From Proteles cristata cristata (Eukaryota; Chordata; Mammalia; Carnivora; Hyaenidae), in NCBI GenBank assembly GCA_017311185.1, contig JAESUZ010001071.1, positions 930,001-994,000 on the forward strand: DNA of 64,000 nucleotides, written 5' to 3'. This document shows, piece by piece, positions 34,435 through 47,285 of the stretch. The position numbers were made by a program, and so were the translations under genes. Below the pieces are notes generated by a model. It searched no databases and was not told where the DNA came from. It saw only the letters and a program-made list of their open reading frames with translations. The first letter of the stretch is position 1. Each line of letters begins with the position of its first letter.

Positions 34435-35001
34435 CTCTAAGCCTTTTAACTTACCTTTTCAGGTTCTCCATTTCCTCTTGCAGATTGAATTACCTTCTAA
34501 TGTCATTTACTTGCTCCAGTTCAGGTTTTATCCTCTCATGTGCAGTAACACTCAGATATGTTACATTTTTATATGCTAAGCTAAACAGTATTTGCTGTAT
34601 ATAATTTCATGTAACAAAATTGTTATAACATTTTATGCAATTACTCTCTAGGGAGAACACGAAGAAATAAGCAATTATCTCTATGTTCATAGCTATCTAT
34701 ATAGTTAAACAGGTTGCTTTGTTTTTCATGGGAATTAAAATTACTGTCCAGTGTCATCTGCTTTCAGCCCAAATACTTTAGTATTTCCTGTATGGGAGGT
34801 CTTCTTAGGAACAAATTATTTCACCTTTTTGTTTATCCTGGGAGGTCTTTGACTTTGTATTTGAAAGATAATTTTTCAGGATATAAAATTCTTGGTTTAA
34901 AGTATTTTTGTTTTATTTTTTATACTTACAGAACCCCGAATATGTCATCATGCCTCTAGTTTGACCTCTCATTTCTCTTTTGCTGTTTTTAAGATTTTTT
35001 T

Positions 35002-35226
35002 TTAAATTTTTTAATGTTTTATTTATTTCTAGGAGAGAGAGAGAGAGAGAGACAGCATGAGCAGGGGAGGGCCAGAGAGAAAGGGAGTCACAGACTGAAA
35101 CAGGCTCCAGGATCTGAGCTGGCAGTCAGCACAGAGCCCGACACGGGGCTCGAAACCCACGAACTGCGAGATCATGACCTAAGCGAAAGTCGGACGCTTA
35201 ACTGACTAAGCCACCCAGGCGCCCCA
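35002..35226 (-). mobile_element. Young CAN SINE, antisense, with TSD
   Basis: TTAAGATTTTTTT at 34989-35001 and 35227-35239. The head has AAGCCACCCAGGCGCCCC at its right end and retains CpGs (agtcggacgc). Confidence 0.93.
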
Positions 35227-35567
35227 TTAAGATTTTTTTGTCTTTATTTTTCAACATTTACTACACTGTATCTACGTTTGGATCTCTGTGTTTATCCTTA
35301 GAATTTGATGAGGTTCTTGTATGTATAGTTTTTCTAATCAAATTTAAGAAATATTCAACCACCTTTTTGGAATATTTTTGTCTTCTCTTTGCCACATTTC
35401 CACTAGGCATATATTGGCATACTTAATGTTTCTCACATTTCTGAGTGTTCATTTTCCCCCATACATTTTTTTCTTTTTCCTGATTGCATAATAATTCCTG
35501 TTGATCACTCTTCAAGTTTGTGGTCTCCTGTGCTGGCGTAAATAAACTGGTGAGTGCCACCTAGTCC

Positions 35568-35585
35568 TTTTTTTTTTTTTTTTTT
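35568..35585. repeat. Poly(T) run
   Basis: Eighteen T inside the antisense L1 block; no SINE is attached. Confidence 0.85.
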
Positions 35586-35942
35586 ACTTTTAAATTTTAC
35601 TATTGTACTTGTTATCGTCAGTAATTTTTATATTAATTTTCTTTATACAACTTTATTTGATGAGACATTATACCTTCATATAACTATGTTGTCTCTTTTA
35701 CTTTGAACAGATTTATAAGGGCTGCTTTGAAGTCTTTTTAAGTCCAATATTTAGGTCCCTTCAAAAGTAATCTCTATTGTTGAAAACTAGACATTTTTAG
35801 AGAATATACTGTAGCAGCATTGGATACTGGTTTCTTTCATCCTTGAGGAGTTGTTGCTGTTCATCTGTTTGATTCATGATGTAGCAGAACTGGCAACAGA
35901 TCTCTGGCAATGTGTAACTTCTGATGTCCCTAAGATTTTTTT

Positions 35943-36030
35943 TTTAAAGATCTTTACAAGGGGCTCAAACTCATGACCCCAAGATCAAGAGTCACAGGCA
36001 ATACCATGTAAGCCAGCCAGGTGACTCAAA
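35943..36030 (-). mobile_element. CAN SINE relic, antisense
   Basis: Only 'aaggggctcaaactcatgac' and 'aagccagccaggtgactca' survive with a T-rich end at 35936-35945. The GA-rich middle is deleted. Confidence 0.6.
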
Positions 36031-37739
36031 CATTTTTTTATCTTTTAGCCTGGCTATGTATGGTTTGCCTCCAAATAAGCAATGATACACTTATTGGTTT
36101 AAGACTTGCGTAATTTATTTTAGCACTCCAAGATTTACCCTTTACTCTTGGATAGGTGTGTGGCTTAGAGGCTTTATCATAGTTCAGAGTTTACTATTCT
36201 GACCACATTCAGACAGTGACTAGTAACTTGGATCTTGTCTCTTATCACTCTTATCTCTCATCAGAGGGTATGCATAGAATCTTCTAGATGCCTAGGGTTT
36301 CATACTATTAGACTTTTAAGCCTGGCTTACATGGGACTTGCTTCTGGATCAGAGTAAATTATAGATCATTTAGGCAGACACTGTATAAGTCCTTGTGCCA
36401 GTAAGTCTTCCACTCTGCTGATGGCTGTGTGTGTGGCTTTGGGAATATTTTTCAAGTCTATCTCATCTTACTCATTCTTCCTTGAGTAGACACAGCTTAG
36501 TGTACATGCACAACCTTCCCAATTACCAGGGTTGACAGCGACCCCAGGACTCTTCTCAGCGGTCTCTTTCCCTGGTTCTACATTAAACCTCTGACTGCGC
36601 TGCTATTTTACTCTTCATGACATGTTATCATGGAGCTAGAAGTGCACTTTCCTAATTGGTCTCTGTTAAGATCTCTAGTGTTTTCTTCACCATCCTTTGG
36701 TATGGAGTTTTACACCCTCTGTTTTAAATAAACAGTTCTCTTGGGCAGGAAATTCCTCATTTTAAGGCTTGCTTCTCTGGCCTGCCTCTTCTCATGGGCA
36801 GGAACTTTGCATCATGGCACAAGAAGTGGAGGCAGGAACAGTGTACACTCCTCCCAGAGTGACACCGCTGATTTACAAGTGGGTGCTGGGAGGGGGAAAG
36901 GTCTGTTTTGTTGACTCAGCCCTCTAGCTATGGAACCTCTACTCAGAAAGCCAGCTGCAGTGAGTGATCGAGACCCATTCTTAGCCTGCCAGCCTGGAGT
37001 GGGGCTTTTGCTCTATTATTAGGTAAGCTGAAGGAAGGTAATACACTGCCTTTCTGGCATAGAGCTTCTGCATCATGGGACAACAGGTGAACAGAAATAT
37101 TTGTGGCCTGGCCCTCCAGAGATGGAGTAGCCTAGCCTGGAAGCTGGGCAGAGAAGGAGTCCTGTCTTATTATAGCAGTCACCCAGCTAGAACTTCCAGA
37201 GGAGTTTCAGGAAGACAGAGCTGGAAGTCAGAGAGCAGTCCTATCGGAAATGCTACAGATGCTCATTGTTCTGATCAAGATTTAGTGCATTTTCCTGAAT
37301 GTTTATCTCCCCATTTTCTTTATGGCTTCAGAATAATTTCTGGATAACTTAAATTTCTTTTAAAATAATTTTCTCCAACAAAATGATTGTCGGGGTAAAG
37401 ATCCACTGTACTCCTCCAGAACAGGAAGCTAGTGATCCTATTTAGTAGTGAGATTCCAGTATTTTAAATCTCCATAAATTACTTGTGATAAGATCTGTCA
37501 TTTAGAAAAATACATGTCTGTCCAATATATAGTTGGTATCTACTATAGGCCTAGAACCATTAAGTGCTGCTTGCTACCCAAATGAGTAAAACAAACCCTG
37601 ACCTCAAGAGACGACAATCTAAAAGATGAGAAAATGAATTTTCATAGGTCTTCAAGTATATATGAATGATATATACACACATGTGAATCATCTGAAGCAT
37701 TGAAAATACCAGAAAACTAAAATGTCACTTAGCGTTTAG

Positions 37740-37745
37740 ATATTT

Positions 37746-37788
<43 letters not shown>

Positions 37789-37949
37789 GAGAAAGAGTGA
37801 ATGAGCACATGAGGAAGAGGGACAGAGGGAGAGAGAGAATCCCAAGCAGGCTCCATGCTCAGTGTGGCTGGATCCCACGACCCTGGGATCATGATTTGAG
37901 CTGAAATCAAGAGTCAGACGTTCAGCTGACTGAGCCACCCAGGCACCCC
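37740..37949 (-). mobile_element. CAN SINE, antisense, with expanded tail
   Basis: The head at the right end (CTGACTGAGCCACCCAGGCACCCC) and the GA-rich body are clear. The tail has become a (TTTA)n array. Confidence 0.9.
37746..37795. repeat. (TTTA)n microsatellite
   Basis: About 12 TTTA units derived from the AATAAATAAA tail of the antisense SINE. Confidence 0.92.
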
Positions 37950-39309
37950 TGTCACTTTTCTCTTTATGGCTAATTTACCTGGCTTATTTATTCAGTAAAC
38001 ATCTGTTATGTGAATTGGAGTTTAATTATACCCTTTCTCTTTCCTTCCAAGTTTTGACCAACTGAGATCAAAACACAAAATCGGATGGAAGGAAAAGATG
38101 GAAGTTTTATTACTAATAAAGTGACTAGCAGTTACAAATTAGATGTTTGGCCTCAGACTTTCCAATACTTTTGCTGATTTACACTTGGCCACTCAGAACC
38201 ATTGGCCGTCTCATGTCCACATTGTACTGGGATGCAGCTGACATGCCTTCACTCCACGAAGGAGCAAAAAAGAAAGATATACAGGCTTAGCAGAGACTGG
38301 TCCAAATGAGGAGGTGCAGAAGCCACTGAGCCACACGTTTCTTCTTTCTCCTGAGCTCAGCAAAGAAGTGCACTGGATGAGCTTTTTGCAGGGCTGAATC
38401 TGCATTAGTGAACAGTTGTGGTCCAGAATGAACAATGGCTTCAAGGAGTGCACACTCTAGGGACCTCTTGTTCCAGAGCACTGCCTCCTCTAGGAAATGT
38501 ATTTTTCATTGCTATTTAGTAACTGCCATCCATTTTCCTCTATGTGTCTTGAGGAACTTTACTGTCAGCATATAAGTGAACAATAACTGATGCAAATTAT
38601 GAAATTCTTTAAAATGTCCTTTCTGAGGTAATGAAGATACTTCATTGAACAAAAAGAAATATACTCTCCACCTTCTATAGCAGTCTTTCCAATATGTTGT
38701 GTAGCATCTAATGCAGAGTCCTATCTTACATTTTTTTCCTCTGCCTTCTTGGCCAGTTCTCATCTTATTTCCAAATAACACCACCTGCTGTTTTCATAGT
38801 GGTGGGAACATGCTCTTGCTGATCTACCCACCTGCTCAAAAAGATGGTTAGAGTTTAACCATCTGATTTATGGCATCATGAGTGAGGATATGAGTCAATC
38901 AACCAACTCTTAGTATTTTATAGATACCTAGTATTCTGTTTATGTCTAAATTAGCTCATAAGCTCTTTGGGGCAAGCACCTGGTCTAGGCTGCCTTATGC
39001 TTTGCTAAGCTCCATGCACACTTGCCACACTCTATAAATATTCTCACAGAATATTTATGACAAGTCTAACATAGAAAGCAATTTCTCCAGGGTCACTTTA
39101 CCCTGGTAGATTTAAAGCTACATAAATTAGAGTAGATATCTACTTTGTAATATATTTTATCTAGAAAAATCTAAGTTCCAAAGCAACTTTCAGATCCCAT
39201 TTTTCCAGCTTACTGAAGAAAAACTTGTATCAGAAATTGTTTAGTGACATTTCAAAGTCTGTGGATGTTAAAGAGCCACCACTGTAAGTAAAATTACTCT
39301 GAATTAAAA
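37950..39309. other. Single-copy DNA, no gene seen
   Basis: Minus-strand frames of 64-90 codons at 38211-38784 overlap in different phases and show no domain; I do not recognise a product. Confidence 0.4.
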
Positions 39310-39430
39310 TCTAGATTTGAGGCAGATTCGTCTGAGTTCCAATCTCAGCCAAACCACTTTCTATTTGACCTTGGACTTCTCTAAATCTGGATTTCTTCAC
39401 TTGTAAAATGGGTATTATAATAATTAGATC
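39310..39430 (+). repeat. MIR, sense
   Basis: 'gagttccaatctcagccaaa' (39334), 'tgaccttgga' (39366) and 'cttgtaaaatgggtattata' (39400) form the sense MIR core. Confidence 0.75.
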
Positions 39431-42170
39431 TACCTCTTAGCAGGGAAGGAGGTGGTTTGTGAAAATTAAAACCAGAAACTTGGTTTATGATCAGTACTTT
39501 GTAATGGATAGAAAATGTGGTAGAAGTTATAATAGGAGTAACGGTAACAGCAACAGTGGCTGAAAATCCATGCAAATGGATCTGGAGAAGCTATAAAAGG
39601 CATTATTTTTTTGGTGGGTAAAGGGCACCTGGGAATTCCAAAGCCCAACTGATCTCAAGAATATGAACTCTGGAAGCTGGGTTAAAATAGAATTGTAGTT
39701 ATACCAAAACCTAAACCATTGTATGTTCCCAGTTTAAAGAAAGATGGTGTTGACAGAATTAGACTAAGAGGTCTTGACAAATGAAAATCTGTAAGTGACC
39801 AATTACTAATGTGTCTTTTGAGTTGACTAGACTGTATCCTGACCTGTTGGCAGAAGTATGTATAGCAATTTGGCAGGTGCACCCTTATACCCGTGAGACA
39901 GATAGATCATGCTGTCCAACTGAGCTGTTTCTCAAATCATCCAACTATGTCCCTCCATTTGCTGTAATGCCATGCTTCTCAAGTACACTTATGAAAATCT
40001 GGCAGCCAGTGACCTTTTCCTTTTAGGGATAGAATGTTTGGCCCACTTCTATAGTTCTAATGAACAAGGTGGCAATTTGGTTTATACATCAGTCTTTGGT
40101 GCATTTAGTAGTCTGTTTCAGAGATATTAAACTAAGTGTCCTAATACAACAGGATTTCAGAAACTAAGAAGCTTAAAACCAGGCCTTGGACTATCATAAT
40201 GATAAAAATATGTCCACATATAGGATTTCCTGTCTGGCCAGCCATTGACCTCAATGGAAGTCATCTCTCAACTCTTTCACTATAACAAAATCTAAAAATA
40301 GGACGATAAAAAAAAATCCGACTTACCCCCAGCCTTCTTCAAGAGAAAAACTTAGATTGTGGAACAAGGGTTTTAGATTCTATTTCAGTACATAATGAGA
40401 ATCCATTTTTTATAGAGTAAAAATATATTTCACTGATACATTATACGCTTGACACAGAGGAAGACAAAAAAGTAAGAGAAAACAATTAAATAGATTAAAA
40501 ATTGACCCTGTTTTGATACTTGCATCTTTCCTTTGATTCCAAATATTAATTGAGGGAAAAATAGGTGGGATAAACTTACTGAAATGGAAAAATCTTAAAT
40601 ATAGACTATCAGTTTTTCTTCCATGAAATAATGTTTCCTGTTTTGTGTGGACCCAGCTTTCTCTTTACAGATTACTTGAAATAAAGGGTATTTCTAATTT
40701 ATTCAACTTAAAAGAATTTGGTGCTTTCTTTTCAGCAAAAGTATCCTCATTATGGGTAAATACCATGTGCTCTCAAATATCACATCAATGGGTTAAAACA
40801 AGAACATCCATTAATTTACATAGTGGTAGTTTCATAATCAGAGGATTATGACTTAACTTACAAGTTTCATGAATGACTCCAATTTCCTATTTTAAAAAAA
40901 GAGTCTATAGGTTACCTGAAAATTCAGTTTCCTCTAAAATGAAAGCTCTGTGATTTACAACCATGACCTGGTTAACAAAGAAAGGTAGCACTTTTGAGAA
41001 TTTTCAGTTTTACATCTCAGGGAATTTCTTCCCTTATGTTTAGTTAACACTGTACAAAAGATCTTCATTTTTTTGAGTTCCCTTAGATTTAAATGTGAAT
41101 ATTCACTAACTTTGTTTTCCTATTTGTTCTAAAAAAGATAAATAGCAATCAAAAAAATTTTGAAGATACTCACAAAGTTATATCCCCTAAAGAGTTCTAA
41201 AACACAATTGTGACCAATTAATTTTGAACAAGACTTAAATAAAGTTACTTTAGGTAGACTCAAACAAGGTACAGTGGTAGGTGGGGCTTATTATTTTACT
41301 TCAGATTTGTTTTGGCCACAGAACTCTTAGAGGCTATGGAATCAGAAATCAAAGTTATTTTTATTCTCTTAATAGATTTTTACACAAAGCCATTTGTATA
41401 AATGCTCTTACAGGGCACTGTCAAGTATTCATGTGTGTGTGTTTGTGCGTGTGCACATAAAGAGGATGAAGAGATGTTCTTGACACGGACAGTAACTATA
41501 GATATTGGGAAGGTCACAAAAGAAAAATAAACAATTAAAAAACTTAGTTTATATAAATTCAATGTTCCATTTTATGTTTAATGCTTTCATTTCTGTGTAA
41601 TTTCCATACAGAAAATAATTGGACATATTATACATGTCTCAGTTCAGTTTATATAAATTTCATTTGATATTATCAATATGTTCATATGGTCATGTATAGA
41701 CCATTTTTTATAGGTTATGGCCCTTGCAGGAAGGCCATCTGCTCTCAAGCTTTAAAAATAGGAAAGAGTTTTAAAGTCATGAAAAAGATATTCTATAAAG
41801 AAGAAATACAGAAAACAGTAAAATTTGAACATAAATGAGGAGTGTAATTCCATCTTAGTAAGTATGGTCTAAATAAGCAAACCAAATTTATCCTTTTAAA
41901 ATTCCAATTTCAACAAGTATGATCCCAGCTAATGTGTGAGAAACTATACAATGGTTATGATGTCAATAAAAACTTTGTCAGGTACACTAAATAAAGTTTG
42001 ACTCATTTTTCTCAGAATGGTGGATATTTTCTTGAAAAGAGAACTGTATGGGGCACACAACTGAATTCATTTCAATGAATTTTTTTAGGATGTATCTATG
42101 GTAATAGGAGGGCTTTGTTAACACTGAAACGATATATAAAACAGATAAGAATTTGCTACTTTATTTATTC
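39431..42170. other. Single-copy AT-rich DNA, no gene seen
   Basis: About 2.7 kb with no recognised element or coding signal. Confidence 0.4.
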
Positions 42171-42310
42171 AACATACAGGTTTTGTACCTAATTGGTATT
42201 AGACACTATTCTAACTTCAAGGGATATAATGGAGAATCAGATGGAGAAGATCCCTGCTATCAAGGAATTTCTATTCCAATATTAAAGAATTTATAAAAGC
42301 CCTTTGGGAT
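42171..42310 (+). repeat. Ancient dispersed repeat-like sequence
   Basis: 'tattagacactattctaact' then 'gggatataatggagaatcag' and 'gatccctgctatcaaggaat' follow a common old mammalian repeat pattern (gcactgttctagg, ggatacag, ccctgccctcaaggag). The family is uncertain. Confidence 0.45.
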
Positions 42311-43319
42311 GCGAAGGAAGTGCTTCAAGAATTCAGAAATGGAGGAGATTGTCCCTGCTTGCCTTTTGGTTGGACAAGAGAGCTTCATCAACAGGGGTTT
42401 CATAATACCGTATTATCTACTACACTGATTTTTTAATACTATACTGCTGTATCCTTTCCTTTTTTGGGGTTTTAAAACATTAATTGTACCCCCTGAAATT
42501 CATTTAACAACTCAGATTGCAAGTCCCATTTATAACACACTGGTATGTCATGGCTGTGGTAATAACGGGAAGAGGTAGTTTGGAGGACAGAACTACGGGA
42601 AGAGTGGGGTCAAGGAACTGGTAGACCAGGAAATGGAAGGTTCATGTAGGTGGGGATTAGACCAAACCAAAATTATGACAAAGAGCTTGTGCAGAAGATC
42701 GGGATCACAAGCATTTCACAGATTCTATAAGAATCAACCTACTCAAAAGATAAAGCTTTTAAAACTAAGGCTGCATGCAGAATACATGCAGACTAAATTA
42801 CACAGGTAGTATAGAACGGGTTACACTGTGCATAAGGAGACAACATTGATTCACTTTACTCTAAGTAGGTTATAAACATTCTGTATGTAGAAACTACCTC
42901 TTACTAGGAACTATTCCTTAAATTTTTTTTCTAATCTGTTAGGGTACTCAGTACATTGCTGAATCCATTAATTATCTCAAAAGCTAAAGAGACTTACTTG
43001 AAAAACATTAACATTCAGGTATAAGAAGGAAAACTCTTAACCTTATAGAAGTCAGTCTACTTTGACCTGCAGCATGCATCATATATCTAAAGAGAGAGGC
43101 TCTAGATACATTCCCTTTAAGGTGTCAAAGATCTGGGTACGTTCTCTTCTTGCCACTGCTCATCATAGAATCAGACGGTTATGGCCCAGTAAAAAGCAGA
43201 AAAGCAAAGAGGCATAAATAGTACCCACCACTGCCATTACAAATATAAGATCAAGAGACAACCCACTAAAATAAAAGAATTTCACATAACTACACAAAGT
43301 TTCTTACACTCTAGTAATT
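42311..43319. other. Single-copy DNA, no gene seen
   Basis: No recognised element or convincing open frame. Confidence 0.4.
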
Positions 43320-44337
43320 ACCAATTGAAACTGAAAAATAAAATATCACTTGCAATATATATTGCCATCCTTTCTATCTAGATTTTAAAGCAATTAACCA
43401 AATAAAGATTTTTTTGGACTGTATGGGGAAAAATCCAAACCGTTGAAGATCAATGAATTAAAAAATGGTCAGCTATACCATTTCCACAGTGGGAATGACT
43501 TAATATTGCAAAGATATAAATTCTCTCCAAATTACTTAATAAAATTAAACCAAATTCCAATTAAATTATATTAATAGGATAGGGGAGAAATAAAATGATT
43601 GTAAGATTCTCATGAAAGAAGTTCAGTAAACAGATAATTTTTCAAAGAAGAACAAAAAGAAGATTTTCCTTATTACATGTCGTCATATACCAAATCTTTG
43701 AAATATAAAACTGCATCGTTTTGGAACAATAGATTAAAAGAACAAGGAGTCCTAGTAAAAACAAAAATAGAAACAAAAGCTTTTATATGGGAATTTAGTG
43801 TATATCAATTTGAAAATAATAAGTTATTTAGGAAATTGGAAACTGTTGGGAAAATTAGCTCAATATGTAGAACAAAGAAAAATTAGATTCCTACCACATA
43901 TCATATTAAAAAATTAAGACCTAGTAGACCAAAGACATAAATGTGAAGAAAAAAATCAAAACTTACTAGAAGAAAATATAGTATATATTTGTGAACTCGG
44001 GAATGAAAAGAAGTCTTAAAACAGATTCATAAAATACAAGTCAATAAGGAAACAGTTAATAAATTCAGCTTATGAAAATTTAAGGTATCAATCCAATAAA
44101 GAAAATCATATGCAAAGTTATCAAGCAGATATCAGGCTAGGAGAAGATATTTGCAACCTTCAAAATCAACTAAGGTTTCATATATGGGATTTATAGAAAA
44201 TGAGAGAACACAAATGAAATAGGAGGGTAAGGATATAAATGGTAATTCAGACAGAGGCAATCCTAATTTCAATAAATATACACAGAGATGCCTAACCTCA
44301 CCAGCAACTAGAAATATGCGAGTTAAAATACTGAAAC

Positions 44338-45316
44338 TGAACTAAAAGGCAAGCTATGGAATGGGAGAAGATATCTGCAAATGACATATCAGATGAAGGG
44401 TTGGTATCCAAGTTCTATAAAGAACTTACCAAACATAACAGCCAAATAACAAATAATCCAGTGAACAAACAGGCAGAAGACATAAACAGACATTTTTCCA
44501 AAGCAAACATCCAGATGGCTAGCAGACACATGAAAATTTGCTCAACATCACTCATCATCAGGGAAATACAAATCAAAACCACAATGAGACACCACCTCAT
44601 ACCTGTCAGAATGGCTAAAATTAACAATTCAGGACACAACAGATGTTGGTGAGGATGTGGAGAAAGGGGAACCCTTTTGCATTGCTGGTGGGAATGCAAA
44701 CTGGTGCAGCCACTCTGGAGAATAGTATAGAGGTTCCTCAGAAAATTAAAAATAGAACTACCTTATGACCCCACAATTACACTACTAGGGATTTATCCAA
44801 AGGATACAAAAATGCTGATTTGAAGGGACACATGTAGCCCAGTATTTATAGAAGCACTATCAACAATAGCCAAGTTATGGAAAATTATATATATAATATT
44901 AAACACACACAGAAACACACACACACTGAAAACTGCCCAGCAATGAAAAAGAATGAAATCTTGCCATTTACAACAATGTAGATGGAACTGGAGTGTATTA
45001 TGCTAAGTGAAATAAGTCAGAGAAAGACAGATATAGTGTAGGATTTCACTCACACACAGAATTTGAAAAACACAACAGATGAACATGGAGAAGGGAAGGA
45101 AAAAAGATAAAAACAGAGAGGAAGGCAAACCATAAGATATTCTTAAATGCAGAGAACAGAAGGTTGCTGAAGGGGAGGGGGGGATGGGTTAAATGGGTAA
45201 TGGGTGTTATTAAGGAGGGCACTTTTTGGGAAGAACACTGGGTGTCCCATGTAAGAGATGAATCACAGGGCTCTACTCCTGAAGCCAAGACTATACTGTC
45301 TGTTAACCTGAATTTA
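44338..45316 (+). mobile_element. 5'-truncated carnivore L1, sense, with TSD
   Basis: AGTTAAAATACTGAAAC (44321-44337) and AGTTAAAAATACTGAAAC (45317-45334) flank it, differing by one inserted A. The body begins 'tgaactaaaaggcaagctat' and carries the ORF2 C terminus and the 3' UTR with 'aagaacactgggtgt' (45230). It inserted into the older L1. Confidence 0.88.
44356..44652 (+). pseudogene. L1 ORF2 C-terminal fragment
   Basis: A 98-codon frame contains [20 protein letters not shown] and [18 protein letters not shown], the standard C-terminal region of ORF2. It stops within the following segment. It is a fragment of a truncated element with no catalytic domain. Confidence 0.8.
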
Positions 45317-46365
45317 AGTTAAAAATACTGAAACAATTCTTCCTCTAAGTTTACCTGGTTTGGAAAAAATTATGAAGTCAGATAATATAAAATACTGGAT
45401 GGAATGATGGGAAATGAAAATCTTCTAATTGAATAGAATTTTGTATAGCCTATTTTTAGAGCAACATGGAATTTAGAGAAAATAGGATGGGAGCATAGTA
45501 TATTAGATGCTGATGTAAACAAGGAAGCCCAAATGTGAGTTATTCAACACAGTAAAACTATCCTTCTAGAACTGTCCACTGCCAGTCTTCCTATAAGATG
45601 GTTCTCTTGTCAACTATTTTGGGGACCCAGTTTCTTTTCATGATATTGCTCTGTCCTCTTTTCTACATGGCTTCTAAGATTTTCCAGGAACTCTTTGCCA
45701 TTCCAGCCTGGAAAGGGTAGAGAGGAAGGCATAAGGGAGGGATTTAGGTGCACGGCTTAGAAGTGATTCACATTGATTCCATTACCTCCCTGGCTTAGAC
45801 TGAGTCATAGAACCATTCCTAACTGCAAAGGAATATGGGAAATACAGTCACACTGCGGACCTAGGAAGAAAAGGAAATTGTCTAGGGAACACTAACAGTC
45901 TCTGACAAGCATATCTATGGTGCATCAATTCCACTCTGAGTTTATACATCCCCATAAAAAGTACAGCAAGACACAGAGATACAAGATACAAATATATGAT
46001 GTCCACTGGGGTGTGGTCTGTGGTAACAAAATTGGAGATGAATTTGGGTGTTTGTCAATAGAGGATGGATAAATGAAATAGCCCTGTGGATGCTGTGATA
46101 TATTATGCAGTAATTAGCAAAGATGGCCTAGATTTACAAATAGCAACATTTATACAGGTGAGAAAGATGTTGAGCAAAAAAAAAACACACAAGATTTCTA
46201 GCACAATATATATTTGGGTCAATTTTGAAGAGCACAAGAAACAGTACTATGTATTTCATCACAAATATATGAATGCATAAATAAGTGGAAGGTGAAAAGA
46301 GTTATCAAAACACAGGTGTGAATAACTATTGAGGGATGAGCTTGGGGATAAGTAAAAATGCCAGA

Positions 46366-47110
46366 ATGAAAGAAGAGGATGTACAGACTTCTGATGACCA
46401 TGTGCCTTGAATTTTGAAAGGTCATCAATTCAATACTATTCATCTGAACTCTTCCCCAAAACAAAACCTCCAAACCCAAACCCAGACAACCTGACCTGCG
46501 TACAACCATACACAGTAGACGACATAAAAAACAAACTGTCCATTTGGGGATTACAGAATCCTGAACTACCTCCAAGTCACTACAGGTTCAACATTTAACA
46601 CTCAGAAAAAGATTCACTACCCTGTGTATAAAATTGTCCTTATCTTCATAGAATTTACAGAGGAAGGGTCAGGTGGCTGGGACAGAGCAGCAGATCATAA
46701 GTTTTCACATAAGTTGTGATAAAAGTTTAGATGAAGAGAAAGATTATTAAGTCTTTATCACAAGCAGACCAGGTTTAGCTGGTGGGAAGTGGAGTCAATA
46801 GATCTCAATGCAAGTGTCAATCCAAATAGCATTTCCTTTTGTATATAAACTTAGGTGTGTGTAGGTGTACATGTGTGTATATAGTGTATATAATCATCTA
46901 GAAACTCTCCTACCTTATGTTTAATGCTAGAAAACCTCTGCCTATAAATACCATAATGTTGTTTACTTGAAAATGCCATGAATAGCCAAAAATTTTGAGA
47001 AAAAGGAGTTGAAATAAATAACCAACACTTATGGTACATTCCTATTGTCTATAGGTGGCGAGCATAATCCTTGAACATTTTTTCTCCCCTTTCTGTATGG
47101 CCATCTAGAC
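46366..47110. other. Single-copy DNA, no gene seen
   Basis: No element recognised beyond the end of the old L1. Confidence 0.35.
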
Positions 47111-47285
47111 CAATGGTTCCCAGTGTGTGAGAACCAACAGCATTGTCACCGTCTGGGGGTTTATTTGAGATGTAAATTCTTGAAACCTCTCCTACTGAAT
47201 CAGAAGTCTGGGAGTGGTGCCCTGCAATCTGTGTTCTAACAAGCCCTCTGTGTGAATCTGATACATCCTCAGGTTTGAACAAAAT
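47111..47285. mobile_element. MER5A-like hAT transposon
   Basis: 'caatggttcccagtgtgtga' is the left end, then 'ctactgaatcagaagtctgg' (47192), 'gcaatctgtgttctaacaag' (47224) and 'tcaggtttgaa'. This is the block order of MER5A, a non-autonomous hAT-Charlie element. Eight-bp TSDs are not visible. Confidence 0.75.

Larger units (their letters stand above)
28455..37350 (-). mobile_element. Near full-length ancient L1, antisense, heavily interrupted
   Basis: The 3' end is at the left: 'aatccacatgccataaaatt' (28471) and 'ctccattctggatgttccat' (28671) are antisense L1M 3' UTR. ORF2 follows in reverse, with 'ttgatgctttggtttgcac'-type (29758), 'gcatttctatacgcaagaat' (31033) and 'tgtgatttcttctttgaccc' (32182) blocks. 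Toward the right, 'tgaaaactagacatttttag' (35780) and the GC-richer 36500-37300 stretch look like 5' regions. Nested insertions total about 2.4 kb, leaving roughly 6.4 kb of L1, close to full length. The right boundary is uncertain. It is too decayed to encode protein. Confidence 0.65.
43320..46365 (+). mobile_element. Ancient L1 (L1M type), sense, interrupted
   Basis: ORF2-derived sequence runs from about 43320 to 44320 ('ggagaagatatttgcaacct' at 44140, 'cctaacctcaccagcaacta' at 44291). A 3' end follows at about 45910-46365 ('tttgggtgtttgtcaataga' at 46043, 'atattatgcagtaattagca' at 46100). Between them lie the carnivore L1 at 44338-45316 and a stretch at 45480-45890 I cannot assign. Advanced decay means no frame survives. 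Confidence 0.65.

Noticed and set aside
38211..38784. Cluster of minus-strand frames (64-90 codons)
   Set aside because: They overlap in different phases, have no shared product, and no family resemblance was seen.
43200..43222. TATA-like string 'ggcataaatag' as a promoter
   Set aside because: No downstream gene, initiator or CpG context; such strings are common in AT-rich DNA.
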